64,000 bases of DNA, from positions 1 through 64,000 of the forward strand of contig NZ_BANH01000019.1 in NCBI RefSeq assembly GCF_000964465.1, read 5' to 3'. The position numbers and the translations under genes are program-made. Under the pieces are notes generated by a model. The model made no database searches, was not told where the DNA came from, and was given only the letters and a program-made list of their open reading frames with translations. Position 1 is the first letter of the stretch. Every line of letters starts with the position of its first letter. Shown here in pieces: positions 17,431-25,326 of this stretch. This DNA comes from Gluconobacter thailandicus F149-1 = NBRC 100600 (lineage in GTDB: Bacteria; Pseudomonadota; Alphaproteobacteria; Acetobacterales; Acetobacteraceae).

Positions 17431-18998
17431 CCTCCCGCAGGTTTCGTCTTCTTCGTGCTGTTGGGTGACAGCAGGAAGCAGAGCGGGACGACGAACATTG
17501 CCAGGATACCAATCCAGCGGAACACCTCATTGTAAGCCAGCATCGAGACCTGGGACGTGAAATCCATGAACAGACGATGGATGGCAAAGGTGTGCGCCGC
17601 AGCAGGTGTCAGACCATGCGCTTCACCTACGGTCTGCGCATGGTTGATGTAGTTCGTGAACTCCTGCCGCCCTGGCGTCATGTTGTCGGTCACGTAGTTC
17701 TGGTGTCGTTGCCGGGTCTCGATAATCGCCGCTGTTGCCAGCGAGATGGCCATGGACCCTACGTAGTTTCGCGCCATGCTGAACAGGGCGGAGGCGTCCG
17801 AGTTCAGCTCGCGCGGGAGGGTCGAGTAAGCAATCGTTGAAATCGGCACGAAGAGGAAAGCCAGCGAAGCAGTCTGGCTGATTCGATAAAACATCAGGTG
17901 TTTGAAATCGATTGCCGCGTACAGATGGGCAGCCTGGAACATAGCCATGCCCATACAGAAAAACCCGAAAGCAATCAGATACCTCAGTTGAATAACCTTC
18001 ATAAGGCGACCAACAATGGGTATCAGGCAAATCACCGCGACCCCACCTGGAGCAAGCAGCAGACCAGACGTGGTTGCCGTATAACCTAGCACCTGCTGCG
18101 CAAATTGCGGAACAATAATAGCAGAAGCATACAGTGTTGCACCGACCATCGAGATCAGGAACATGCCCGTGGCGAAGTTCCGGTCTTTCAGGACCGTCAG
18201 CTTCACCAACGGGTCCTTGGCATAACAGAGCCAGATGATCGCACCGATAACACCAATAACGCCGAGAACAGCCATGGTGATGATGAAGTTCGAGCCGAAC
18301 CAGTCATCATCCTCGCCACGATCGACCATAACTTCCAGGCAGCCCAGCCCCAGCGTGATGAGGCTGATGCCAATAACGTCGATTTTCTCGCGTTTCTGCT
18401 TTTCCCATGGCGGATCTTCCACGAACGCCGTAACCGCCATGACCGTCAGGATACCGAACGGAACATTGACGAAGAAAATCCAGCGCCAGGAGAAATTGTC
18501 CGTCAGATAGCCGCCCAACATTGGACCGAGAACCGGGCCAACAATGGTCGCAATGGCCGTCATGCCGAACGCCGCCCCGCGTTTTTCGGGCGGGAAGGTA
18601 TCCAGAATGATGGACTGCTGGCTTGGTTGCAGACCGCCACCAAAGAAGCCCTGCATCAATCGGAAGACGACCAACATGGGTAGGGATGTCGCCAGACCAC
18701 ACAGGAAGGACGACACTGTGAACATGGTGATGCAGATGAGGAAGTATCGTTTCCGTCCGAACAGGCGCGAGAGCCAGCCGGAAATCGTCAGAACGATACC
18801 ATTGGCCACCAGATAGGACGTCAGCGCCCAGGTGGCATCGTCATAGGAACTGCCAAGCGACCCCGCGATATGTGGCAGCGCCACGTTGACGATGGTGGTG
18901 TCCAGCACCTCCATGAAAGCCGCCAGCGTGACCGTAATAGCCACAAGCCACGGATTATGACTGGGTTTCCAGTCCTGATGCCCGGCAGTATCGCTCAT
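17424..18998 (-). CDS. emrB: EmrB/QacA-type MFS drug transporter (DHA2 family)
   Basis: The 524-residue protein has about 14 membrane helices. Family motifs include the N-terminal AFMEVLDTTIVNVALPHIAG (motif D1), WLSRLFGRKRYF (motif A) and GPVLGPMLGGYLTDN (motif C, antiporter). It exports hydrophobic drugs or weak acids using the proton gradient, working with EmrA and the NodT-type channel. The start overlaps the emrA stop by 4 bases (ATGA type), so the two are coupled. Confidence 0.94.
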   Translation of the reverse strand: MSDTAGHQDWKPSHNPWLVAITVTLAAFMEVLDTTIVNVALPHIAGSLGSSYDDATWALTSYLVANGIVLTISGWLSRLFGRKRYFLICITMFTVSSFLCGLATSLPMLVVFRLMQGFFGGGLQPSQQSIILDTFPPEKRGAAFGMTAIATIVGPVLGPMLGGYLTDNFSWRWIFFVNVPFGILTVMAVTAFVEDPPWEKQKREKIDVIGISLITLGLGCLEVMVDRGEDDDWFGSNFIITMAVLGVIGVIGAIIWLCYAKDPLVKLTVLKDRNFATGMFLISMVGATLYASAIIVPQFAQQVLGYTATTSGLLLAPGGVAVICLIPIVGRLMKVIQLRYLIAFGFFCMGMAMFQAAHLYAAIDFKHLMFYRISQTASLAFLFVPISTIAYSTLPRELNSDASALFSMARNYVGSMAISLATAAIIETRQRHQNYVTDNMTPGRQEFTNYINHAQTVGEAHGLTPAAAHTFAIHRLFMDFTSQVSMLAYNEVFRWIGILAMFVVPLCFLLSPNSTKKTKPAGGH

Positions 18999-20092
18999 TT
19001 CACGTAAACCGTTGGAACAACAGACAGACCAAGAGCCAGCGGAAGATGCGGATCAAGGCCACTGTCGATCAGGATCTTCACCGGAATACGCTGAACCGTC
19101 TTCACGAAGTTACCCGTCGCATTTTCCGGCGGGAACGTGCTGAAGGACTCACCCGAACCAAACTGGATGGAATCCACATGGCCTTGCAGCTTGAGCTGTG
19201 GGTAGGCATCGACTTCGATATCCACCTTCTGGCCCGGACGCATATGCGTGAGCTGCGTTTCCTTGTAGTTGGCCACAACCCAGACTTCCGGCTGCACAAT
19301 GGAGAACATCTGCTGGCCGGTCTGGACAAAGTTGCCACGCTCGACGCTACGCTGGGAAATCCAGCCATCATTCGGGGCGCGAACCTGCGTCCATTCCATG
19401 TTGAGTTCTGCCTGCTCCAGAGAGGCCTGGGCAGATTTAAGATTAGCCTGCTCCTGTGAAACGCGGGCGTCAGCATTGGCAACATTGGCCTTGACCGGCT
19501 CGGCCTGGGTCAACTGGCCCTGAGCCTGAACCACGCGGGCTCTGGCTTCTTCCAGAGCGGCACGGGCGTAATCAATGTCCTGCTGGGACGTGGCAGCACG
19601 TGCAACGCTGCGCTGACGCTTGTAATCTGCTTCAGCTTTCGTCAGCTGGGCCTGCGCCGCGGAAAGATTACCCTGTGCCATCAAAAGCTGACCCGGGAAG
19701 TTCTTGTGAGCCACTTCCACCATTAACTGGTAGGCCTGCATGTTGGCTTCGGCCTGCTGGATTGCCGCCTGCGCCTTGTGCAGGGATGCCGCGTAGTCAC
19801 GGTCATCAATGGTCAGAAGCAGATCGCCACGGTGAACATACTGGTTATCATTCACCAGAAGCTGGGTCACGTAGCCGTTCACATGCGGCGCAATCGCAAC
19901 CTTGCGCCCAGCCGTATAGGCGTCATCTGTTTCGATATTATTGCGGGTCAGGAAAAGGTAGAGGCCAATCCCGACCAGTACCAGCACAACCACCAGAATC
20001 AGGATGATCCTGACAAGGGGGTTGCGCTTTTTCTGAGGTTTACCGGACGCTCCGGACTGCTGCTCGGTCTGCGCTTGGTCGCCCTGCGCCAT
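18995..20092 (-). CDS. emrA: EmrA-type HlyD membrane fusion protein
   Basis: 365 residues: a cytoplasmic head rich in Gln and Ala, one membrane helix (about 28-50, VRIILILVVVLVLVGIGLYL), a split lipoyl domain (KVAIAPHVNGYVTQLLVNDN), a long coiled-coil hairpin (about 100-215), and the returning WTQVRAPNDGWISQRSVERG barrel. It links EmrB to the outer-membrane channel. It is first of the emrAB operon; the second operator copy lies 74-92 bases upstream of its start. Confidence 0.94.
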   Translation of the reverse strand: MAQGDQAQTEQQSGASGKPQKKRNPLVRIILILVVVLVLVGIGLYLFLTRNNIETDDAYTAGRKVAIAPHVNGYVTQLLVNDNQYVHRGDLLLTIDDRDYAASLHKAQAAIQQAEANMQAYQLMVEVAHKNFPGQLLMAQGNLSAAQAQLTKAEADYKRQRSVARAATSQQDIDYARAALEEARARVVQAQGQLTQAEPVKANVANADARVSQEQANLKSAQASLEQAELNMEWTQVRAPNDGWISQRSVERGNFVQTGQQMFSIVQPEVWVVANYKETQLTHMRPGQKVDIEVDAYPQLKLQGHVDSIQFGSGESFSTFPPENATGNFVKTVQRIPVKILIDSGLDPHLPLALGLSVVPTVYVK

Positions 20093-20165
20093 ATCGTCTC
20101 TCTCGCTTTAAAACGGGTCTGTCCGAAGTGACCGGCTAAAAGAATGAACCTTTGAGAAGGCTCAT

Positions 20166-20184
20166 TGACCGATCGGTTCGGTCA
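20166..20184. promoter_or_regulatory. TetR operator, copy 2 (TGACCGA-N5-TCGGTCA)
   Basis: The same perfect 7-bp arms as at 16697-16715 with a 5-base spacer TCGGT, in the gap upstream of emrA. Two copies only 3.5 kb apart, one at each efflux promoter, are unlikely by chance. The remaining gap, 20185-20341, contains no gene that I can support. Confidence 0.75.
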
Positions 20185-20341
20185 TCCATGACATATCGTC
20201 TCTTCGCCTTCAAGACGGAAAAAACTGGTGCGTTTCCTTTCAGGATCGGAGGCTTTTTTCTTTTTCGCCCCAGCCTCACAAAATGAAATTTTTCACTCTT
20301 CACGCGCATGGGCTGCGCAATTCTCTGACAACGCCTCTCTT

Positions 20342-21784
20342 TCAAAGAACGCTTTGGATCTGCCTCAACCCGGCGATCATGGCTTGACGCTCCTGCTCCG
20401 CCTGCTCTGTCGACCCAAGACGGAGAATCCACGAGGGGTGGGCAAGACAAAGATGCGACCATCCCTTGTCCTTCCGGTGCCGCAAGGTACCGCGAATGTC
20501 CCGCAGTCGGTCTGAGGGGCCACTCACCGCCCGCAGAGCCGTTGCCCCCAATGAAACGATCAATCTCGGCTTCACAAGGGCAATTTCCTGCTTCAGCCAG
20601 GGCTGACAGGCCGCAATATGCTCGATGCCCGGCGTTTGATGAATGCGTCGTCGGCCACTCGTCGTAAAACGGAAATGCTTTACGGCATTTGTCAGATAAA
20701 GAGATTCTCGCGCTATTCCGGCTTCCTGGAAGCACCCCATCAGCAATTGCCCGGCCGGCCCAACGAAGGGGCGTCCTGCCAGATCTTCCTGATCTCCCGG
20801 CTGTTCCCCCACGATCATGACCTTCGCCGTTTCTGCCCCCTCTCCCACAACAGCCTGCGTGGCGTGACAGTGTAGAGGACAAGCCCGACAGGCCCGAATA
20901 TCATCCGCGAGTTCGGCCAGCCCACCCGGCGTCTGTTCCCTGAGAACCCTGGCTCGCTGTCTGTCTTGAACGGCCTGATGGAATTTTGGCGGCGGCAATG
21001 CTTCCCTCGCGGCCATTTCCGCGACACGCTTTTCGGCTTCTGCAACGAGTTGTGGAATCAGGGCGGCTTCCGGCAGGTTCTTCCAGTACCGACGTGGCAT
21101 CTCATTCCGCATGGCTTTTGTGCGCACGCGGGCCGGATTGAAGGTCGAGGCATAATAGGTCTGCCACAAACGTTCGACATCGTCCTCAAGCGCCTGCTTT
21201 TCACAGGGTGTGAACGAGCAGTTCAACGTGCTTCCATCCCAGCTTATGGAGCCACGGGGGGTCAGAATGAGCCAGTCCATGTCTGCGAAACGCTTGGCAA
21301 AAAAGGACGAGACTTTCTCCAGCACATGATGATCCGGCTCGAACCATGACAGGAAGCGTCGTCTGCCCCCTTCTGTTGGGTCCTGCTCCCTAAAGCGGAC
21401 GAATGCTGTCATTTTATGTGCTGCCCGGCGAACCTGCTGCACCATGCGCCGTGCCTGACCAACATCCGGATCGGTGGGGATGGACAGAAGGGCCGGATCG
21501 TCCTGCAAACGCCAGAGCAGACGATAAGCCAGCGCAAATCGCTCCGGGCTGGAATGACACAGGACATCCTTCAGAACAGGCAAACTTGAGGCTTTCAACC
21601 TGATCTCCCGCCTGATTTCCCCTTCGAAAGATGTGGTCTCTGCGCGAGAGAATAGGTCCGCGTCCTTCCCCTGCAAGCGCCAGACAATATGCTCAGGGGG
21701 GATATTGCGCTGAAGGGCGGCCCGCGCGTTCTGGCGCCAGGGATCGAACTCGCTCGTATCGGCCAGAGTGATGACAACTGCCAT
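20342..21784 (-). CDS. udgX: UdgX-type uracil-DNA glycosylase with N-terminal DUF4130 domain
   Basis: The ATG at 21784 overlaps the upstream stop by one base (TGATG) and gives 480 residues. Residues about 1-270 match the DUF4130 partner domain; about 280-480 form a family 4/5-like UDG. Seen there: Fe-S ligands in CRACPLHC, motif A as GEQPGDQED (327-335), the UdgX-specific loop SGRRRIHQTPG with His382, and HPS (449-451). In mycobacterial UdgX the equivalent loop His bonds covalently to the abasic sugar after uracil removal. The fusion and the coupling with a radical SAM gene are known for this family but their joint role is unresolved. Confidence 0.9.
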   Translation of the reverse strand: MAVVITLADTSEFDPWRQNARAALQRNIPPEHIVWRLQGKDADLFSRAETTSFEGEIRREIRLKASSLPVLKDVLCHSSPERFALAYRLLWRLQDDPALLSIPTDPDVGQARRMVQQVRRAAHKMTAFVRFREQDPTEGGRRRFLSWFEPDHHVLEKVSSFFAKRFADMDWLILTPRGSISWDGSTLNCSFTPCEKQALEDDVERLWQTYYASTFNPARVRTKAMRNEMPRRYWKNLPEAALIPQLVAEAEKRVAEMAAREALPPPKFHQAVQDRQRARVLREQTPGGLAELADDIRACRACPLHCHATQAVVGEGAETAKVMIVGEQPGDQEDLAGRPFVGPAGQLLMGCFQEAGIARESLYLTNAVKHFRFTTSGRRRIHQTPGIEHIAACQPWLKQEIALVKPRLIVSLGATALRAVSGPSDRLRDIRGTLRHRKDKGWSHLCLAHPSWILRLGSTEQAEQERQAMIAGLRQIQSVL

Positions 21785-23016
21785 CAGAGAAGGCTCATCT
21801 GTTGTGGCGCAGGCAGAAAGAGGGTTCGCAAATCCTGCCGGTCTGTCAGACGCGCCGGGCTCCACCCGACTGCTTTCACAAACGGGCGCACCTTTTTGAT
21901 GGACACATTCAGACGCGCCAGATCTTCCAGTCGGATCGCCCGATGCCTCCGTGCCATCAGAAGGGCCTGAACGGTTTTCACCCCCAGACCAGGCACCCGG
22001 AGCAGCATTTCTTTGGACGACCGGTTCAGATCCACCGGAAACTGCGCACGATTATCCAGAGCCCATGCCAGCTTCGGGTCGATTTCCAGATCCAGCATTC
22101 CTCCAGGTCGTGTCGCCGTCAGTTCTCCGAATTCAAAGCCATAGAACCGGAACAACCAGTCAGCCTGATACAGCCGATGTTCGCGCTGAAGCGGAGGACT
22201 GCGCACCGGCAGGATGGCAGAGGCGTCCGGGATCGGACTGAACGCCGAGTAATACACCCGGCGCAATCCGTAGGACCCGTAAAGCCCGGAACTGCTGGCA
22301 AGAACGTCCCGATCCGTAGCGGCGTCAGCCCCGATAATCATCTGGGTGCTCTGCCCACCCGGCGAAAACCGTGCCGCACGTCGGCCAGTATGCGTTTTCT
22401 CTTTTGCAGCATCGATCTTGAGCCGCATGTCCCCCATGGCACGACGGATACCGCCTGCATCTTTTTCAGGCGCATAATCCTTGAGACCCGTCTCTGTGGG
22501 CATCTCCACATTGATGGACAGGCGATCCGCATACAGACCCGCTTCTTCCAGAAGTTTGGGGGATGCATCGGGAATGGTCTTGAGGTGGATATATCCCCGG
22601 AATCCATGCTTCAGCCGCAGATCACGCGCGACCTGAACAAGCTGTTCCATCGTATGATCCGAAGACTGGATAATCCCGGAAGACAGGAACAGGCCCTCGA
22701 TACAATTGCGCCGATAGAATTCCAGCGTCAGCCAGATCACCTCATCTGGCGTAAAGCGGGCACGCTCTACGTTTGAAGATGAACGGTTGATGCAATAGGC
22801 GCAGTCATAAACGCAGAAATTGGTCAGCAGGATCTTGAGAAGCGAAATGCAGCGGCCGTCCGGTGTGTAAGCGTGACAGATCCCGTTTCCCGTTGTGGAA
22901 CCAAGACCACCCGTTTTGGCAGAGTCCCGGCGCGTTGAGCCGCTTGATGCGCAGGACGCATCGTACTTCGCCGCATCGGACAGAATCGCAAGACGTTCGG
23001 ACAGAGATTTCTTCAT
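21784..23016 (-). CDS. Radical SAM DNA-repair-associated protein with HhH motif
   Basis: 410 residues. The radical SAM cluster motif is NFCVYDCAYC (Cys68, Cys72, Cys75), and a helix-hairpin-helix DNA-binding motif is near residues 335-365 (LLRVPGLGVKTVQALLMARR). This matches the putative DNA modification/repair radical SAM family that is almost always encoded next to UdgX. Its substrate is unknown. It is co-transcribed with, and one base overlapping, udgX. It diverges from the flagellin gene. Confidence 0.88.
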   Translation of the reverse strand: MKKSLSERLAILSDAAKYDASCASSGSTRRDSAKTGGLGSTTGNGICHAYTPDGRCISLLKILLTNFCVYDCAYCINRSSSNVERARFTPDEVIWLTLEFYRRNCIEGLFLSSGIIQSSDHTMEQLVQVARDLRLKHGFRGYIHLKTIPDASPKLLEEAGLYADRLSINVEMPTETGLKDYAPEKDAGGIRRAMGDMRLKIDAAKEKTHTGRRAARFSPGGQSTQMIIGADAATDRDVLASSSGLYGSYGLRRVYYSAFSPIPDASAILPVRSPPLQREHRLYQADWLFRFYGFEFGELTATRPGGMLDLEIDPKLAWALDNRAQFPVDLNRSSKEMLLRVPGLGVKTVQALLMARRHRAIRLEDLARLNVSIKKVRPFVKAVGWSPARLTDRQDLRTLFLPAPQQMSLL

Positions 23017-23120
23017 GCCTTGTTCTTATTTCGTTCTTATGGATGAAATGCAAGAACTGCATGAAATTTACCGGTTGTTTGCCATTTTTCCGTTAAACCC
23101 CGTCACCGTTTTTTAACGAT

Positions 23121-23128
23121 GCCGATTC
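23121..23128 (+). promoter_or_regulatory. Possible flagellar sigma-28 -10 element before flagellin
   Basis: GCCGATTC resembles the sigma-28 -10 consensus GCCGATAA and lies 66 bases before the flagellin start. A TAAA at 23094-23097 is too far upstream (23 bases) for the normal 15-base spacing, so the -35 is weak or absent. Confidence 0.25.
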
Positions 23129-23193
23129 AGGTTCCCTTAACCATTCAAGGCCTATCGTGAAGGGGCAAAACTGCACCGACGGAGAATGTCTCG

Positions 23194-24672
23194 ATGTCCA
23201 TGTCAATCAATACAAATACAGCCGCCATGTCGGCTCTTCAGGTCCTGAACCAGACGACGGACCAACTGAGCAAGACGCAGAACGCCGTGTCCACAGGCAA
23301 GAGCGTCAGTTCCGCCTCTGACAGCCCGGCCATCTACGCCATTTCCCAGACGATGAACTCCCAGATCTCGGCCCTGTCCGGCGTCTCCACGGGTCTTCAG
23401 TTCGCTGGTCAGGTTCTCAGCACAGCCTCTTCTCAGGCAAGCTCCATCTCCACCGTTCTGAGCAGCATGTCCGAAACGGTCACAAATGCTGCGAATAATG
23501 GCGAAGACCAGGATACGCTGAACTCGCAGCTGAGCAGCTACCTGTCCCAGATCGACGTTGCTACGTCCAACTCGACTTTCCAGGGCGTGAACCTGCTGTC
23601 CGGTTCTACCAGCAACAGCGTGAAGTACACGCAGATTTCTGCTGCGCAGGACATCAACGGTAACCTGTTCACCATGAATGGTGCCGATGCCACGTCCACA
23701 GGTCTGGGTCTGCAGGGCCTGAGCACGGACATGAAGGGCGTCACGATTTCCACGAGTGGGATTACGGCTCTCACAGGAACCGGGGATAAGGCAACAACGC
23801 TGACCCTGAAGAACCTGTCTTCCGCTGACAGCGCGAATGCAACGGCTTCAAACCCTGCCATCACGACGTCTTTCGTGCTGGACTCCAAGCCAGGTGACGC
23901 CACGAATGGTGCCGCGACATCTGTTGGCAGTGCCATCGCCGCAGGCCTCACGGACAATGCTACCTCAGTCACCGTTGGCGCTGGCGGTGCGCTGACGATT
24001 GAGGGTGCGACGTCCAAGAAGACCTCTGATGGCACCACGACCTATTCGCTGACCAACGGTGACACCATCACTGCCAAGGCAGATGCCAGCGGCAACATGA
24101 CCTATAACATCGCCAAGGTTGGTGATCTGGATGCCAACGGCAATGCCAAGACGCTGACGCAGGTTGTAGATGTTGATGCCTCCGGTGCATCTTCCACCAC
24201 CACGAAGAACGATCAGCTCTCCACGCTGGTAACCGCTCTTGGCAACGCTGGTTACGGCGCCCAGATGGCCAATGACGGCACCCTGACAATTGCAGGCGGC
24301 AATCTTGATGCCGCAGATGCAACAGATGCCACGACGCCATCTGTCAGCCTGACCAACGCCACAGGTACATCCACTGTTGCCACAACCTCTGGCACAGACG
24401 TTGTTCAGCTGGCTGTGACCGGCGCCATCAACAAGATGAGCCGTATTTCTTCCAGCATCGGTGTGGCTTCCAACACCGTTACGCAGCTTCAGACGTCCAA
24501 CAGCACCCTGTCTGACGCCCTGACGACCGGCGTTGGCGCTCTGACGGATGCTGACCTTGCAGCGGAAAGCGCAAAGCTGACCTCCCTGCAGACGAAGCAG
24601 CAGCTGGCTATCCAGTCCCTGTCCATTGCGAACTCGCAGTCTTCCAACATCATGTCGCTCTTCCGCGGCTAA
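23194..24672 (+). CDS. Flagellin
   Basis: 492 residues. The conserved D0/D1 ends are present: MSINTNTAAMSALQVLNQTT at the N terminus with a TGKSVSSASDSPA segment, and a coiled-coil C terminus ending QSLSIANSQSSNIMSLFRG. The central third (about 170-400) is Ala/Thr/Ser/Asp-rich and variable, and would form the exposed filament surface. The ATG follows GGAG. The flaF gene is downstream, and the stop is followed at once by a strong GC-rich hairpin. A flagellar filament subunit, secreted by the type III export apparatus. Confidence 0.96.
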   Translation: MSMSINTNTAAMSALQVLNQTTDQLSKTQNAVSTGKSVSSASDSPAIYAISQTMNSQISALSGVSTGLQFAGQVLSTASSQASSISTVLSSMSETVTNAANNGEDQDTLNSQLSSYLSQIDVATSNSTFQGVNLLSGSTSNSVKYTQISAAQDINGNLFTMNGADATSTGLGLQGLSTDMKGVTISTSGITALTGTGDKATTLTLKNLSSADSANATASNPAITTSFVLDSKPGDATNGAATSVGSAIAAGLTDNATSVTVGAGGALTIEGATSKKTSDGTTTYSLTNGDTITAKADASGNMTYNIAKVGDLDANGNAKTLTQVVDVDASGASSTTTKNDQLSTLVTALGNAGYGAQMANDGTLTIAGGNLDAADATDATTPSVSLTNATGTSTVATTSGTDVVQLAVTGAINKMSRISSSIGVASNTVTQLQTSNSTLSDALTTGVGALTDADLAAESAKLTSLQTKQQLAIQSLSIANSQSSNIMSLFRG

Positions 24673-24679
24673 TGATGGT

Positions 24680-24705
24680 GGGGCACCGGTTCAGTCCGGT
24701 GCCCC
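24680..24705 (+). terminator. Strong hairpin after the flagellin gene
   Basis: A perfect 10-bp repeat (GGGGCACCGG, 6-base loop, CCGGTGCCCC) begins 8 bases after the stop. Only TCTCT follows, so it may be a partial terminator or an mRNA-stabilising hairpin that separates flagellin from flaF levels. Confidence 0.55.
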
Positions 24706-24803
24706 TCTCTGGACTGCTTCAGACGTTTTCCGGGTACGCTCAATTTCAATTCCCCTTATCGGAAACCTTCTGAAACCGTCCTTTTGAAAAGGAGCCTCTT
24801 TTC

Positions 24804-25220
24804 GTGACCTACGGCATGTCGCAGTATCAAAACCAGTCCGGCACCTATCTTCCTCCGCGGGAAGTGGAAGCTATGGCATTCAGACACGTCAACGATCTGC
24901 TTTCCAAGGCAAAAACCCACTCGGATCGTCAATCAGCTTTGTCTGCAAACCTCAAACTCTGGGGTATTCTGATGCAGGGTATCCAAAGGACTGACTGCCC
25001 GCTGGATGAGATCCTACGCAAGGATCTGACGACCGTTGGCACCTGGTCCATGCGCTACGCCAATGTGGCCCTGAACTCGGACACGTCTCTCAAGGCGCTG
25101 ATCGATATTAACGAGGACATGATTGAGGGCCTGTCGGCCTCCCCGCCGGCAACAGCCACACCCTATGCCACATCAACCGCATCCAGCGACGCACGCATGG
25201 CCATTCAGATGGTTGGCTGA
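24804..25220 (+). CDS. flaF: Flagellar biosynthesis regulator FlaF
   Basis: 138 residues, starting at GTG 24804 with AAGGAG 9 bases upstream (an ATG lies 4 codons later). Family features are PREVEAMAFRHVNDLLSKA near the N terminus and LKLWGILMQ plus TVGTWSMRYANVAL in the core. In Caulobacter and relatives FlaF is needed for flagellin synthesis or export and works against FlbT, which is not found here. The last 25 residues are a Ser/Thr/Ala tail. It is downstream of flagellin and ends before a clear terminator. Confidence 0.9.
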   Translation: MTYGMSQYQNQSGTYLPPREVEAMAFRHVNDLLSKAKTHSDRQSALSANLKLWGILMQGIQRTDCPLDEILRKDLTTVGTWSMRYANVALNSDTSLKALIDINEDMIEGLSASPPATATPYATSTASSDARMAIQMVG

Positions 25221-25239
25221 ACGGGCTAACCGCTTTTGC

Positions 25240-25283
25240 AAAGAAAAACCCCCTTCGTCAGATGGCGAAGGGGGTTTTTCTTT
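25240..25283. terminator. Bidirectional rho-independent terminator
   Basis: A perfect 18-bp inverted repeat (25240-25257 and 25266-25283) with an 8-base loop has A-rich and T-rich flanks in the arms, so it can stop transcription from flaF on the plus strand and from the M1 peptidase gene on the minus strand. Confidence 0.93.
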
Positions 25284-25326
25284 GTCATGGCCCTGATGCG
25301 ATTTCCACATCAAGGTCTGTCAGACT

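Noticed and set aside
20136-20882. 248-codon open frame on the minus strand in front of emrA
   Set aside because: Its C-terminal part lies in the regulatory gap and the rest is out of frame with udgX; it would run through the operator and has no motif.
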